Assembly: GCA_947579665.1 (NCBI GenBank) | Contig: OX388352.1 | Coordinates: 74,438,113-74,502,112 of the forward strand | DNA length: 64,000 bases | From: Sympetrum striolatum | Lineage: Eukaryota; Arthropoda; Insecta; Odonata; Libellulidae | Reading direction: 5' to 3' | Part shown: positions 11,703-22,520 of the stretch, piece after piece | Position numbering within the stretch: the stretch's first letter is position 1 | Layout: each line of letters opens with the position of its first letter | Position numbers and translations under genes: made by a program | Notes under the pieces: generated by a model | Database searches by the model: none | Told to the model about the DNA's origin: nothing | The model's input: the letters and a program-made list of their open reading frames with translations, nothing else

Positions 11703-14516
11703 TTAGAACAATAATTCATCAGGCTGTCCTACTGCTGGTTGATGAATGTCCGCTATCATTATTTGACCGGAGATATTGTTGAAGCCTTCTTGGCATGGTT
11801 GAACCTGGCATATACATCGCCTCCAACCTCCGTTGATACCTCAATGAAGTAGTATATTTTTCCTTAGATCATTTATAATATATATACAATTGATGAAAGC
11901 ACGTAAATTAGTGATATTTTCAAAAGATGGTTATTTTTTCGTTTATCGCTCTATGTTTATCTCTAAAAGTACAAAGCTAGATAAGAAAATGGAAACAGAC
12001 GAATCAGTAGATAAGGGTTAATGTCCGCTTACATTATCCAAGCCAATCGTTGACTGAAGTACGTAATATCATAGTAGTCGGATTTACATCCACGAACCAC
12101 CTTCTTCAGTCATCGCTATAAACATTTAGGAAGCAGTTTGACTCACAAGATAATTATTGTTAAGCCGTTTATTACTATCAATGCTTTGTTTTGAGCAGAC
12201 AAATAATAAGTCATAAACTCACTGTTAAATATATCACGTGGCGCTGCCACCACAGATGGATCAAAATATTTCAGAATTTGATGTAAAAGATTATATATTA
12301 TCCGCTCGTTTTAAGAAAACTGCTCCTTAATCCCTGTCTGGAAAACATCGCGCGACGATCACGGGAACTTATTGATGATTTCAATTAAAGAGATGCTAAT
12401 GTTGTAGTTTAAAAATAATTTTTTCTCATGTAAACGTGCATCTGTTATTGGTAAACGATTTGATATCGATTCTTAACGAAATTGCATGCTTACATATTAC
12501 TCAGGCTCATGGGACAAGCGGCTCATCTGCTGCCAAACTCTCTTTCTCCTGCTTCCCCTCTCCATTTCTCACTTTCCTTTGTCGCGGTATTCTTCCTTCT
12601 TTATAACTAAACAAGTTCCCCTCATAAACTATATCGGTATTTCCATGTAAATCATAACTACCACTTTGTCTCAAACAACGTAAAACTGCACATTAGGTAT
12701 TCATTCACTGCGCATGCATTGAAAACATCGCCTTTCCTGTTAAAGAAACACATGTTCCTAGTATCTATTCCAACTACATCCTGCTTTCTCGTTTGCTTTT
12801 ACTGACGTTCGCTGCCGTGCAACAAGGTGCACATACATTAGATGTCTCGTCTTTTAAGAGATAATCACGCTAAGTCTCTGACCAAACACCCGTCTACCTT
12901 CTTTCACCCGCCTGTCTACTTCTCTCTCTATTAGTTTATTCTTAGTAAATGCTGTAATAAAGTACGTTAAGACAGCCACCATTTCGATACTCTCCCAATT
13001 AGACAAGTGCTGTACTCATTCATTTAATCTTACGCTCGTTATGTTAACAGTTCATTTCATTTCCTCGGTTTGGATAATTCTATCAATATTTAAGTCGTTT
13101 TGCACAAATTGTCTGTTTTCCTCTCAGAAATTGTGGCTGTTAACTCATTCATCAGCTGATTTGATTAAATCGAGTGAATGCGTCGTGGGTCTTACCGTAG
13201 ATTAAGTTAAGAAGGTAATAAGTTTGAATGTTTCAATTTGCGTTCCCACGTAGAAATTTCGTTTTCTCCAAGATTTTTCTCATCCCTTCGCGCTGCCGTG
13301 CTCCGATTATCAGTTACTTATGTTCTTCGACTACTCCCTGCCTGAAAACATTTGATAATATCTGCACTATTCGCATATAGATAAGTTTATGGAAAAAAAC
13401 ACAGTAAACTTCCACAATGTTGAAGTGAACTTCCAGAACAGTGTGGAAGTTTACTGAGTTATATTTCCATAACCTTATAATGTCCTTCAACGAAGTATGG
13501 CCTGACATGATAGAATTTATCCGCATATAGAGAAATACCGGTTTATTACATAAATTTACACTCCCATATTTTCTTGCAAATAGCATGAATTAAGTAGTAA
13601 CATCTATTTCACGCTATTATTTGGAAAACTAATTAATCTCCTACATTCTCTTGTTTTCGGTTCAAATATACTCTTAAGATTGATTCATTATATATATATA
13701 TATATATATATCGTATTTTCTTCGCTCTGAGCTCAAATTGTATATAGCAACAAGCGTAAGGAATAGCAATGAAAAAGTAGAAGTTGAACGATAAAGGGTC
13801 AGCGGTAGGAAGGGATTCTGATTTCAGTAGGCTATTGTACAACGAAGGAGATTTTATGGAGACCTGAGAGTGAAGATTGGTCTGTAAAAGAAGAGTACCT
13901 CCTTAATAAATCGAGCAAAGTACTCCTTTCCTTAACATTGAGGGGCGATAAAACTCCACCTTCCCATACCCAATTCACCGTAATCATCACCTCAATTCAT
14001 TGTTTAATAATGATCCGCACTTCCTGTATTTCCTGTCCAAATTCTATGCGCATAAAATTATAGCAATGAAATGCGGAAGTGTTGCGGTTTCGTCTCTGTA
14101 TTACGTGCTAGACGTGATTTAATGTATTTCGCGTTTTTGTTTTCTCTCGACTTCCTATACTCCCAGATCGCTTATTTATAGTAAGATCTGAGTATTCTTT
14201 ATGTGTGCTTTCGTTTCCTGGCATTTCGATGATTCATTAATGACTGATTTTTGTATAATATTACATGTATTAGCGATAGTATTCGTGGCAGAATTTTGGT
14301 AAAAATGTTATATTATATCTTGATTCTACGATATTACATCTGTTGCATATAAAAAGAAAAAGCTTCAACAGATATTAACGTAAAGCATAGAGAGGAGCCC
14401 TCCTTAAAGGGGCATTAGAGGGACCAGGCTTTTATCTAAAAAAATACGCGATCAAATATGCAGTCTTTTACTACTTTCTTACGGTTGCAAGAAATCTTGA
14501 CGGATGTAATCAGTAA
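11703..14516. other. Non-coding upstream flank of the zinc-finger gene
   Basis: AT-rich sequence with pyrimidine-rich patches near 12.5-12.9 kb. It contains a (TA)n microsatellite at 13689-13711. No coding exon is recognised. A core promoter and a first exon of the downstream gene could lie here or further upstream, but nothing in the sequence identifies them securely. Confidence 0.4.
13689..13711. repeat. (TA)n microsatellite
   Basis: Uninterrupted TA dinucleotides for about 23 bp. Confidence 0.9.
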
Positions 14517-14551
14517 TTTTTTTGTCATATCGAAAGATATGACAAAAAAAA
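14517..14551. repeat. Perfect 15-bp hairpin with GAAA loop
   Basis: TTTTTTTGTCATATC (14517-14531), loop GAAA (14532-14535), then the exact complement at 14536-14550. A third arm, CTTTCGATATG at 14555-14565, can compete by pairing with CATATCGAAAG at 14526-14536. The hairpin lies about 340 bp upstream of the splice acceptor of the zinc-finger gene. No function can be assigned. Confidence 0.8.
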
Positions 14552-14877
14552 TGACTTTCGATATGAAAAAAATATGCAAAATTTATTGAACTATTTTTAG
14601 ATAAATTCGATCTAATTTCTATTTTATGAGTGATACCTGGCTTACCCGTTTCGTCCGATATTTGCGGGTAGTACTATTTAAAAAAATAAGGAGCTTCTCG
14701 ATACATTTTAAAGTTCAATTATTACTCACGTTACTTTTTGAGACTAACAGCGCATGTTGTAAGCATATCTTCTCGACATATTTATTAAAATATCAAATTG
14801 TCTCATTAAATTAAATTAAAGAGTTAATTAAAATTCTATTTCGAACATTTTCCATACTATCCCGAGGATAATGCAAA

Positions 14878-14892
14878 TTTTTGTAATTGCAG
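14878..14892 (+). other. Probable 3' splice site before the zinc-finger coding exon
   Basis: A T-rich stretch ending ttgtaattgcag, followed by GTTATTGG, fits an intron 3' end with exon sequence starting at 14893. The following 123 nt contain an in-frame TAA at 14983-14985 and would form a 5' untranslated leader. The call rests on consensus only. No transcript is available, so transcription start within this stretch is the alternative. Confidence 0.5.
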
Positions 14893-15015
14893 GTTATTGG
14901 ACTTACTGATGCTCTACCGGATCATACCTGCATGAAGAACGAGTCAACAAAATCGAATGAAAAACGTCTTTTGGAGAAACGGTAAGGCAGACAAAGCAAG
15001 AAGTTAACCTTAGAG

Positions 15016-18000
15016 ATGGCGTCCACGACTGTTTCTAGCGGAGCAGTGAGTGTGTCTGGACAAGCAGAAACGCCATCCGGATCCCCAGGTCCATTCGTGG
15101 AAGTGATGGCGCTCGGGGGTTCTTCTGACCCGCAGTCCGAGGACGGAGAGGATTCCACAAGAAGAGACAACCTAAGTATCCTCGAATATGACGAATTCGA
15201 TGATCCGAGACTCCGGGTATCTAAAAGACGTTACGATGACTCGGATACGGACTTTTGTCAGACGGCGAAGAAACGCAGGAAACAGTACAAACCCGTGAGG
15301 ATAGCTGTTCCCGCGGTGTCTACTACTGGAGAAGACAAGAACCAGACGGTCAAGGAATCTGTTTCCTCGACGTCCGCGGTAGCAGGTCCCGAGGATGAAG
15401 GATATGAAGGGGAGGAAGACGGTGTGATTGCCCCGAAGTTCGAGGAAGTGAAAGAAGGGCTTCAAGCACGCATGAGTGCCGATACCAAAGTCCTAGCTTC
15501 GGCAGGTTTGCAGCAGACTTTTGAAAGATCGGAGAGTACCTTTGCGTTCAAATGCTTTGATTGTGCAGAGGCGTTTGCTTCGCCTGAAGCTCTCGCGGAA
15601 CACGACAGAGTGGTTCACCGGCAGCAAACGCAACAGAATCCTCCGGCGACATCATCTTCGGAACCTAGTAATCTACCGAAGAGAGATACACCATTGGACC
15701 TTGTCCAAGGGCAGACAGCCAATCCAGAGCAACCGACGGAGTATTCGATGGTTCCGTGGGCTTCCGCACATTCCAGGACATCTCCAGGGAACACAACAGT
15801 GGATTGCGGCCCAAAATCTCGTGGATCACCCACTCAAATCCCTCCTTTACCGTTCTCCATGAATCCCTTTGGTGACGGAAAGATCCTCATACCCAATTTT
15901 TTGGGCATGACTCCACCGTTCCTGTTACCGCACATTCCTGAGAAATCGTCTGCCTTAGTGTCACAGGCCCAGTCAACTATGACGACAGGAAGTACTGACA
16001 ATAGTTCTTCCACGATAAGGATTTTCAATCCAGAAGCATATTGCGAACTTTGTAACAAGGAGTTCTGTAACAAATATTTTCTGAAAACGCATAAAGCGAA
16101 TAAGCATGGGATTTACTCAGATACATCGACAATGAGTGGAGGGAGTAATAATTACCCAGTTGCTTCTTTAAGCAACGCTCAGTCAATGAGTAACATAGTC
16201 CCGAACAGATCAAGCATAGCTAATGTGTCCCTCAGTGCGTCCAAGCCTACGGCTGAGATTAACAATCTCCCCAAATCGAGTGGTAACGTTCAGATGAAGC
16301 TAAGCTGTGAAGTTTGCCACAAAAAATTTAGCAATCGATATCTTGTTTTGAGGCATAAAGCTAAGGTGCATGGGATAGTGGATGACAGTTTCATAGGATC
16401 TGAGCTAGCAGGAAAGATCGGATTAGAATATTGGCCAAAATTAGAGAGAGATGAACTAGGAAATACATCCACTAGCTCCGAGACAGGATCTGTTCCATTT
16501 GAGAATCAGCCAAATGAAAACAATGCGTCGACTCAGGCAGACTTCTTGGGAGAGTCCCGTCCATTTTCAAGGGAGAAAACCAACATCAGTCCTCAAGTGT
16601 CCATGAATAAGTCTAGCCCTTCCATGAGCTTCAAGCTTAGTCCTTCCAATTCATTTACAGAATTGAATATGGAGCAAGAGGAAGCCAAGCAGCAATTTCG
16701 GCAAGATTTCACTAACACTCCTTCCACGCCAGAAACAGGTACCACCCATTCCTCCGTTCAGACTTCCATTCCCTCTAATAATTGGTCATCCTTTCCAGTT
16801 TCACCGTCCGTCTCCACACCAAAGGTATCCAATCTGTCCCATGAACGGCTGCGTAAAATGGGTGTAATCAATGCTGATGCCTTCTGCGAGATATGTTGCA
16901 AAGAATACTGTAATAAGTACTTCCTGAGAACACATAAACTAAAGCGTCATGGAATCGTAACCCCAGAATTTGAGACAAAGGGAGGTAGTGTAGGAACAGT
17001 AAGAAATTTCTGGAATCCAATACAAACTAGTCCTTTGAATTTGATCGTTGGAGAACAAAGCGGAGGCAATTGGACGACAATAGAGAAAAATCAGTCAGTA
17101 GAGAGGCAGGAAAAAGAGGAAATCAAAAGGGAAGGCTCTATGTCAAACGGCACAAATAATATGCAGACTGATCTCCCAGATGGTGAACGACTGGAATGCA
17201 ACGTGTGCGGACGTCATTTTCAGAGTCATTACCTTATGCAGATGCACCGAGCGTACATGCATGCCACAACGCCTAATACAGAAAGAAATAATAGCGAGGA
17301 GATGAGCTTCTCCGAAGCAGCTGCGATGAAGTCACTTACTTCAAGATGCAATAGTGATGGAAGCAATACAAGGGAGGACCAGTCTCCTAGTAACCTCTTG
17401 AACGCTTCTACGACCTCAGAAAACAGCCAGCTTGCAGAAACTGGTGGAATAAGTCAAAGTGACTTCGTGAGTGGAAACCTTCAGAAGATACAGACTATGA
17501 TAATGCAGTTGAACAAGTTCAACGAGGGTAAAATCAACTGTTGTTCCATTTGCAACAAAGAAGTCGAGGACAAGTTCATGTTGCGGTCTCATATGATTAC
17601 AGATCATGGAGTGATGATTGATGAAGAAAAAGAAATCCGAACCGAGGAAACCTCCTCCGACAGTCCAAACAATCAAGGTTACCCTTCTTCCTACTGTTCT
17701 ATCTGTAAGAAAGACTTTTTTGCAAAATGTTTCCTCAAGAAACACATAACTGAGTTCCATGGAAACATTTTGCCCAAAGCGATGAAGGAAGAAATCAAGG
17801 AGGCTATCGAGAGAACGCAGAACCCGCAAATAGAAAAACAAGTTTCAGTGACACCAACCAGTAGTTACTGTGAGATATGCAACAAAGAATTGTGCAATAA
17901 ATATTTCATGAAAACACACATGCAGAGAATGCATGGCATAGAAATCGAGAATGGTTCGCAAATCGGAGGGGTTATATGTGACATCTGCAATAAGGAGCTA

Positions 18001-19827
18001 TGTAGCAAGTACTTTCTGAGAGTCCACAAACAGAATACCCATGGTATAGTGGAAGATGCCGGAATATTACTACAATCCAAAGACAATGGGAACACTTCAC
18101 TGGGAACACCGCCAGCATATGCTATTCCCGCATTGGACTCTAATGATCAATCCCTAAAGCCATCAGATGCTGGGGACTTGACTCATCGCTATTTTACTCA
18201 CTTCACCGAAGTGTGCCCGATTTGCAATCGTCGGTTCCGGAGTACCAAGTGGTTGAAAGCCCATTTGATGAACGATCACAGCGAAACAGGTATAGAGAAA
18301 TGGAAAGAGCTTGAGTTGCAGTACCAGCTACACCTCCAACAGACGCGTCAAGTGATGGCGAAAGCACAATCGTCAGCAACGTTCTCCAGTAAAAGCAGCC
18401 AGGCGTTGGAGAACGGCGGAGGGGCCTCCATGCAAGCATGGAAAACAAACATTGGAACCCAATCTGAATTTCCGATAACATTCTCTGAAATAACTGGATC
18501 CAGTGGAATTCGGAAATCTTTACAGGACATGGATGGATGTACGGACAACCCTCAGCAATTGGGGGTCAATTACGCATGTAATGAGAAGAAAATTCAACAG
18601 AAGGGAGGAGTGAGTTGCACCGATAGTGGGAACGGCACCGAGAAGCACAAGAATACCAATGCTTCCAATCTTTTCGGTACTGGCAATGCGTTAGCAAAAA
18701 ATTATCATTGCTCCTTCTGCCCATTTAGAACGCCTGTACTTGCTTATCTGTTTGTGCACGAAAAATCTCACGCGGTACCTCAATCGCCGCCTCATCAGGA
18801 TGCTAAGAAACCGTTCCAATGTACAATTTGCCACCAAAGTTTTGTTCGCACGGATATGTTCCAGCATCACCTCCTTACTCATCAGTATTCAGGACTTTTA
18901 GGATCTATTACTACTGGTTCACCAGCAGTACAAACTTACAACAATTCTTGCGAGAAGTCTTTGAACTCTGGAGGATCTCAGGGAGCAAACGATGCTAACA
19001 CGGTTGATGATGTTCCTAATATACGTGAGCCAATTGTCGAGGTGATCATCGACGAGCAAGGTGGCACACTAAGCGGTGACGAAGTTGGTACTTATAAGTT
19101 CAATTGTACCAAATGCACCAAAAACTTTAAATCTCAAGAACTCCTCATGATTCACGCACAGAACAAGGACGAATGCGAGGGCAAAGAAATGGGAGAATCA
19201 CCTGCAAAGAACGAGACGGATTCACCCACGTTTTCCCCAATAGACAATGACAAAGACAACAGCTGCTCCCCCGTTCCTACCCCCACATCCTACAGGACGG
19301 AACATGATCCGCTCAAGTGTACGCATTGTCCTTTTTCCACCGACCAAGTTGCGACCCTAAAGAAGCATATCATGGAAGATCATCCGGGGGAAGTTGCAGA
19401 GGCAGTTTTGTGGAGTCCATCCAAGGAGTGCGAGCGGCCCAAAGACGTCGGTTGCGGCGAAGACGGGGATCCAGAGAGGGTGGAGTGGCCGTCCGAGGCA
19501 CAGTGTGCGTTTGGGATGTCGGCGAGCTTTGAAAGCGGAGAGTTGGAGGCTGCAATGGAACTTCGACGACGTCTTGAGGAAGCGGCAAGGCAGTCGCAAG
19601 TTCCGGCATCGTACGCGGTGCCGCAACGGGTACGCCTGCGCGAAGAGGGGAGATTTATCATGCAGCCCTTCCTTCTTGAGGAGCCGGACGAGGGTTCCTC
19701 TCGGGACGGAAATCGCTTCCCGTCCCAACCGATCAACGGTAAATTTGTTCCTTCTCTAGTGTTCCTCCCGGTGAGAGAGAAACTCTCAAAGCCTCTCACC
19801 GTATCATTTTCTCTTACCCCAGCCTGA
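15016..19827 (+). CDS. Large multi-C2H2 zinc-finger protein, 1,603 residues, intronless coding exon
   Basis: A probable nuclear DNA- or protein-binding regulator. I did not recognise a named ortholog. The ATG at 15016 has G at -3 and at +4. An in-frame TAA at 14983 with no ATG between rules out an earlier start on this exon. A bipartite basic nuclear-localisation-like signal lies at residues 70-89 (KRR...KKRRK). Fingers lie at about 180-201, 343-364, 431-452, 624-645, 728-749, 843-864, 894-915, 952-973, 988-1009, 1067-1088, 1232-1252, 1269-1289, 1364-1387 (C2HC) and 1435-1456. Fingers 2-9 are related to each other, usually with Tyr and Phe or Leu in the helix and HG after the last His. No TGEKP linkers are present, and the spacers are long and Ser/Thr/Asn-rich. 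A charged helix at about 1508-1528 precedes a hydrophobic-patterned tail ending SLTPA. GT dinucleotides near 19736 and 19770 could serve as alternative donors, but the frame reads convincingly to the TGA. Confidence 0.93.
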   Translation: MASTTVSSGAVSVSGQAETPSGSPGPFVEVMALGGSSDPQSEDGEDSTRRDNLSILEYDEFDDPRLRVSKRRYDDSDTDFCQTAKKRRKQYKPVRIAVPAVSTTGEDKNQTVKESVSSTSAVAGPEDEGYEGEEDGVIAPKFEEVKEGLQARMSADTKVLASAGLQQTFERSESTFAFKCFDCAEAFASPEALAEHDRVVHRQQTQQNPPATSSSEPSNLPKRDTPLDLVQGQTANPEQPTEYSMVPWASAHSRTSPGNTTVDCGPKSRGSPTQIPPLPFSMNPFGDGKILIPNFLGMTPPFLLPHIPEKSSALVSQAQSTMTTGSTDNSSSTIRIFNPEAYCELCNKEFCNKYFLKTHKANKHGIYSDTSTMSGGSNNYPVASLSNAQSMSNIVPNRSSIANVSLSASKPTAEINNLPKSSGNVQMKLSCEVCHKKFSNRYLVLRHKAKVHGIVDDSFIGSELAGKIGLEYWPKLERDELGNTSTSSETGSVPFENQPNENNASTQADFLGESRPFSREKTNISPQVSMNKSSPSMSFKLSPSNSFTELNMEQEEAKQQFRQDFTNTPSTPETGTTHSSVQTSIPSNNWSSFPVSPSVSTPKVSNLSHERLRKMGVINADAFCEICCKEYCNKYFLRTHKLKRHGIVTPEFETKGGSVGTVRNFWNPIQTSPLNLIVGEQSGGNWTTIEKNQSVERQEKEEIKREGSMSNGTNNMQTDLPDGERLECNVCGRHFQSHYLMQMHRAYMHATTPNTERNNSEEMSFSEAAAMKSLTSRCNSDGSNTREDQSPSNLLNASTTSENSQLAETGGISQSDFVSGNLQKIQTMIMQLNKFNEGKINCCSICNKEVEDKFMLRSHMITDHGVMIDEEKEIRTEETSSDSPNNQGYPSSYCSICKKDFFAKCFLKKHITEFHGNILPKAMKEEIKEAIERTQNPQIEKQVSVTPTSSYCEICNKELCNKYFMKTHMQRMHGIEIENGSQIGGVICDICNKELCSKYFLRVHKQNTHGIVEDAGILLQSKDNGNTSLGTPPAYAIPALDSNDQSLKPSDAGDLTHRYFTHFTEVCPICNRRFRSTKWLKAHLMNDHSETGIEKWKELELQYQLHLQQTRQVMAKAQSSATFSSKSSQALENGGGASMQAWKTNIGTQSEFPITFSEITGSSGIRKSLQDMDGCTDNPQQLGVNYACNEKKIQQKGGVSCTDSGNGTEKHKNTNASNLFGTGNALAKNYHCSFCPFRTPVLAYLFVHEKSHAVPQSPPHQDAKKPFQCTICHQSFVRTDMFQHHLLTHQYSGLLGSITTGSPAVQTYNNSCEKSLNSGGSQGANDANTVDDVPNIREPIVEVIIDEQGGTLSGDEVGTYKFNCTKCTKNFKSQELLMIHAQNKDECEGKEMGESPAKNETDSPTFSPIDNDKDNSCSPVPTPTSYRTEHDPLKCTHCPFSTDQVATLKKHIMEDHPGEVAEAVLWSPSKECERPKDVGCGEDGDPERVEWPSEAQCAFGMSASFESGELEAAMELRRRLEEAARQSQVPASYAVPQRVRLREEGRFIMQPFLLEEPDEGSSRDGNRFPSQPINGKFVPSLVFLPVREKLSKPLTVSFSLTPA

Positions 19828-21999
19828 AATTTGATAAGCACTTCGACAAGAAGTTCTTTCTAAATGGTTTTGGTCGGGATTTGCTTTTTGAACTACTTAA
19901 TAACAAGAAACGAAAGAAAAACTCATAGGTCTTTAAGTTTAGTCCTTTGAATTATGGCGAAGCCTGTGATTTCTACCAAATGTGTTATCATTGAATAGGT
20001 CAGTTATAGTTTTTTTTATTTTCCGCATCAGCACGAGATGTCGAGATAAGACTGAGAGCACTCTGCTTGTGTTTCCTAGTGCATTGTCGGCAGAATGTTG
20101 TTACAACGTAAAATTTTAAAAATGGTGATGTGTATTGAAGTTCCTACTGCCTCACTGCTCTAGGATCTAAGCCGTAGTGACAAGTATCTTCACCTCGCTT
20201 GCTCAAGACGTGAATGAAAAATTTATCCTGAATGTAGCTAAAAAGAGAAACAGCAGTGTTTGTGAATTCTTATTCTTCTATATTAACCTACTTATTATGA
20301 TGACTTCCATATTGTCCTTATCCAACTCAGGGTCAAAAAAATCAAGTACAATCAAGCAATGTTAGGTATCATCGCAGGCGGTGGGCATTGTTTTGATGGT
20401 TAAGGAGCGAAAACAATTTTTCTCGATATAGAGTCGCCTCAGGATTTGATAGGAATCTTCTCTCGTAATGGAAGTTGGTGCTAGACTTCGGAGTGGTGTA
20501 AAGGGTTTTCGCTTGGCGGGAGACGGTAGCTCTTTCTTCTTGAGGGACGCAAGAAAATAATTTCAATACCAAAAAGAAAAAAAATCAGAATGGATACATT
20601 GTCACCCCTTAACCTATATTAATAACCGAAGGACTTGTTTAATTCGTCGTAAAAACGATAATGAGTTGCGTGAGTTTGGGTGATGGAATTTTTCATTCAA
20701 AAAATTCTATGAGTTATCCTTTAAGGTTTATGATGTTAAATATTCTAACATCATAACTCTCATGTCAATCAAAAATTTGAGCTGGGGAGGACAGGGGGTA
20801 CTGGTTGTAATGGCCATTGTTGTTCTTGGGGCCTTCCCCTGATCTCTACCCCCGGCTCATACTACATTCAGGGAAGATTAAATATTAGGCACGTGTAACG
20901 AGAGGTAGCTCTATAGCTAGGTAAACGTAATTACTTCTTATATCAATGGATCTATATATATATATATATGAATATAAAAGTATATATATATATATACATA
21001 TATATAAATATATTTAAATATAATAATTTCAAATGAAAATTAACACTGTGTGATGTATATCTTAGAGTAGTTTCTTCTGTAAAAATGGCTCGCGAATAGT
21101 AGAACGCACCTTTGAAAAGTACGAGGTCAATCTTAGGATGCGTCATTATGTATCCTTATTAATGAGATCGGGATCTTGTCAACTTTAAGGGATCATTGGT
21201 AGCAGTTTCACGACTCCCTCGAAAACAAGCAAATTCTGTTTGCACATCAAAGCTTGTGACGTGCTATTGTTGTTGTTTCAAAGTCCAGTTGTGGAGTAAA
21301 TGAAAGAAAAGTTGACATAGTTTTCTATAGATAATGTGGTCCGAGCCATCTACAATTAAAATCAAAACTTTAACGTTCCTGAAATATAATAAGTACAAAA
21401 ATTGCTATTTTTGTGTTCTTGTGCCTTGGGGGAAAGTTGATTGATTAACTAATATTTGTTATGAATTTAAAAACAGTCCTTCTTACGGTTCCGATTTCTC
21501 CTCCTTACTCTAAGAATCAATACCTGTAACGTTCTAATCAAAACAAATAGCAGACCAACTGTAATAAGGTTGCTTTTCTTTTTTCATTTTGATCTACGAA
21601 AATAGCCATCCGTTATTTGGTGCCATTCTCTTATCATAGTACTAAAAAAATAAAGTATTTATTTCGATGCCCCTCTTTCCTTTAAGAAAACAATAATTGC
21701 GATACAGTTTTATCGCCGCGACGTTGTTCTACGTAGACGTGGTCATTGCGAGAGACTTTGCCCTGTTTTTATCACGAATTGGGAGGTGATTCTCTTTAAA
21801 AGTGGGAAAGTAACGAGACATCCGAGAGTACCGAGCATTTACGATGTCTCATTGGGCGCTGTAATGTCTCGGTAGCGGACAAACACCTTTTGATTCATAG
21901 GTAGCACACACAGCGGTCGGTGCCTCTTTCGAAAGTACGTTGAAGAAGGGAAGGAATGAGCCGCTTCAACCAGAAACCCTTTCTACTCCTACTATCCTT
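19828..21999 (+). other. 3' flank of the zinc-finger gene, probably including its 3'UTR
   Basis: There is no coding sequence. The first canonical AATAAA seen downstream is at 21649-21654, and an ATTAAA variant is at 20877-20882. Either could end the transcript, but no choice can be made from sequence alone. TA-rich simple repeats occupy 20953-21021. An imperfect inverted repeat is noted at 20776-20863. Confidence 0.35.
20953..21021. repeat. Interrupted (TA)n simple repeat
   Basis: Three TA blocks separated by short A-rich spacers. The minus-strand frame across it (ending in Tyr/Ile repeats) is a low-complexity artefact. Confidence 0.85.
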
Positions 22000-22520
22000 G
22001 TTTTTAAGGCACCTCCCCACCTTTCTCTTCCTGTCCTCAACAAACTCCACGGCCTTCCTCATCTTGCCCCTCTCCGCCCCCTCTCTAACGTAGCCCCTCC
22101 CCGTACATAGCTTCCGTCCCAGCTCCCTTCCCTCATAACTTGACTGCCACCACCCCTAAATCGATAAGAACATCCCTACCCCCGCCGCCCCCTTCCCCGC
22201 CAGCCCACATATCATTCACATAAGCTCACTAATATTCCCACGCAGAGCCACATGAAGCCCCCGCCGCCCCACCGTCGTCTTGCTTGTATCCCACACGCGT
22301 TGGGGAGTGGAATATTGCGGGGGGCAAGAAGGGGCAGTTTTGAAGGTTTTTTTTCTGAGGGAGGGATGGAGCATGACAGAAGGAGAAACTTGCGAAGCCT
22401 CCGCCATTTTACAGCGGCAAAGATTTCTTGGGAGGAAAGTGAGTTTCATCTCCAGATGGACCTCTTGCGTTCGAGACGTGGGTGAAAGTTCTTCTTCTTC
22501 AACCAATAACTAGACTTTTT
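22000..22520. other. GC/CpG-rich patch, possible promoter or first exon
   Basis: A C-rich pyrimidine stretch (about 22010-22210) leads into a CpG-containing segment with ccgccatttt at 22401-22410 and a good donor-like gtgagt near 22439-22444. It stands out sharply from the AT-rich surroundings. Several overlapping frames stay open on both strands, as expected from base composition, and none resembles a known protein. It could be a transcription start region of an unrecognised transcript. This is inference only. Confidence 0.3.

Noticed and set aside
14922..19841. Many open frames antisense or out of frame to the zinc-finger CDS, including a 153-codon minus-strand frame at 19380-19841.
   Set aside because: They overlap an unmistakable zinc-finger frame and encode no recognisable domain. 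They follow from its GC-richer codon composition.
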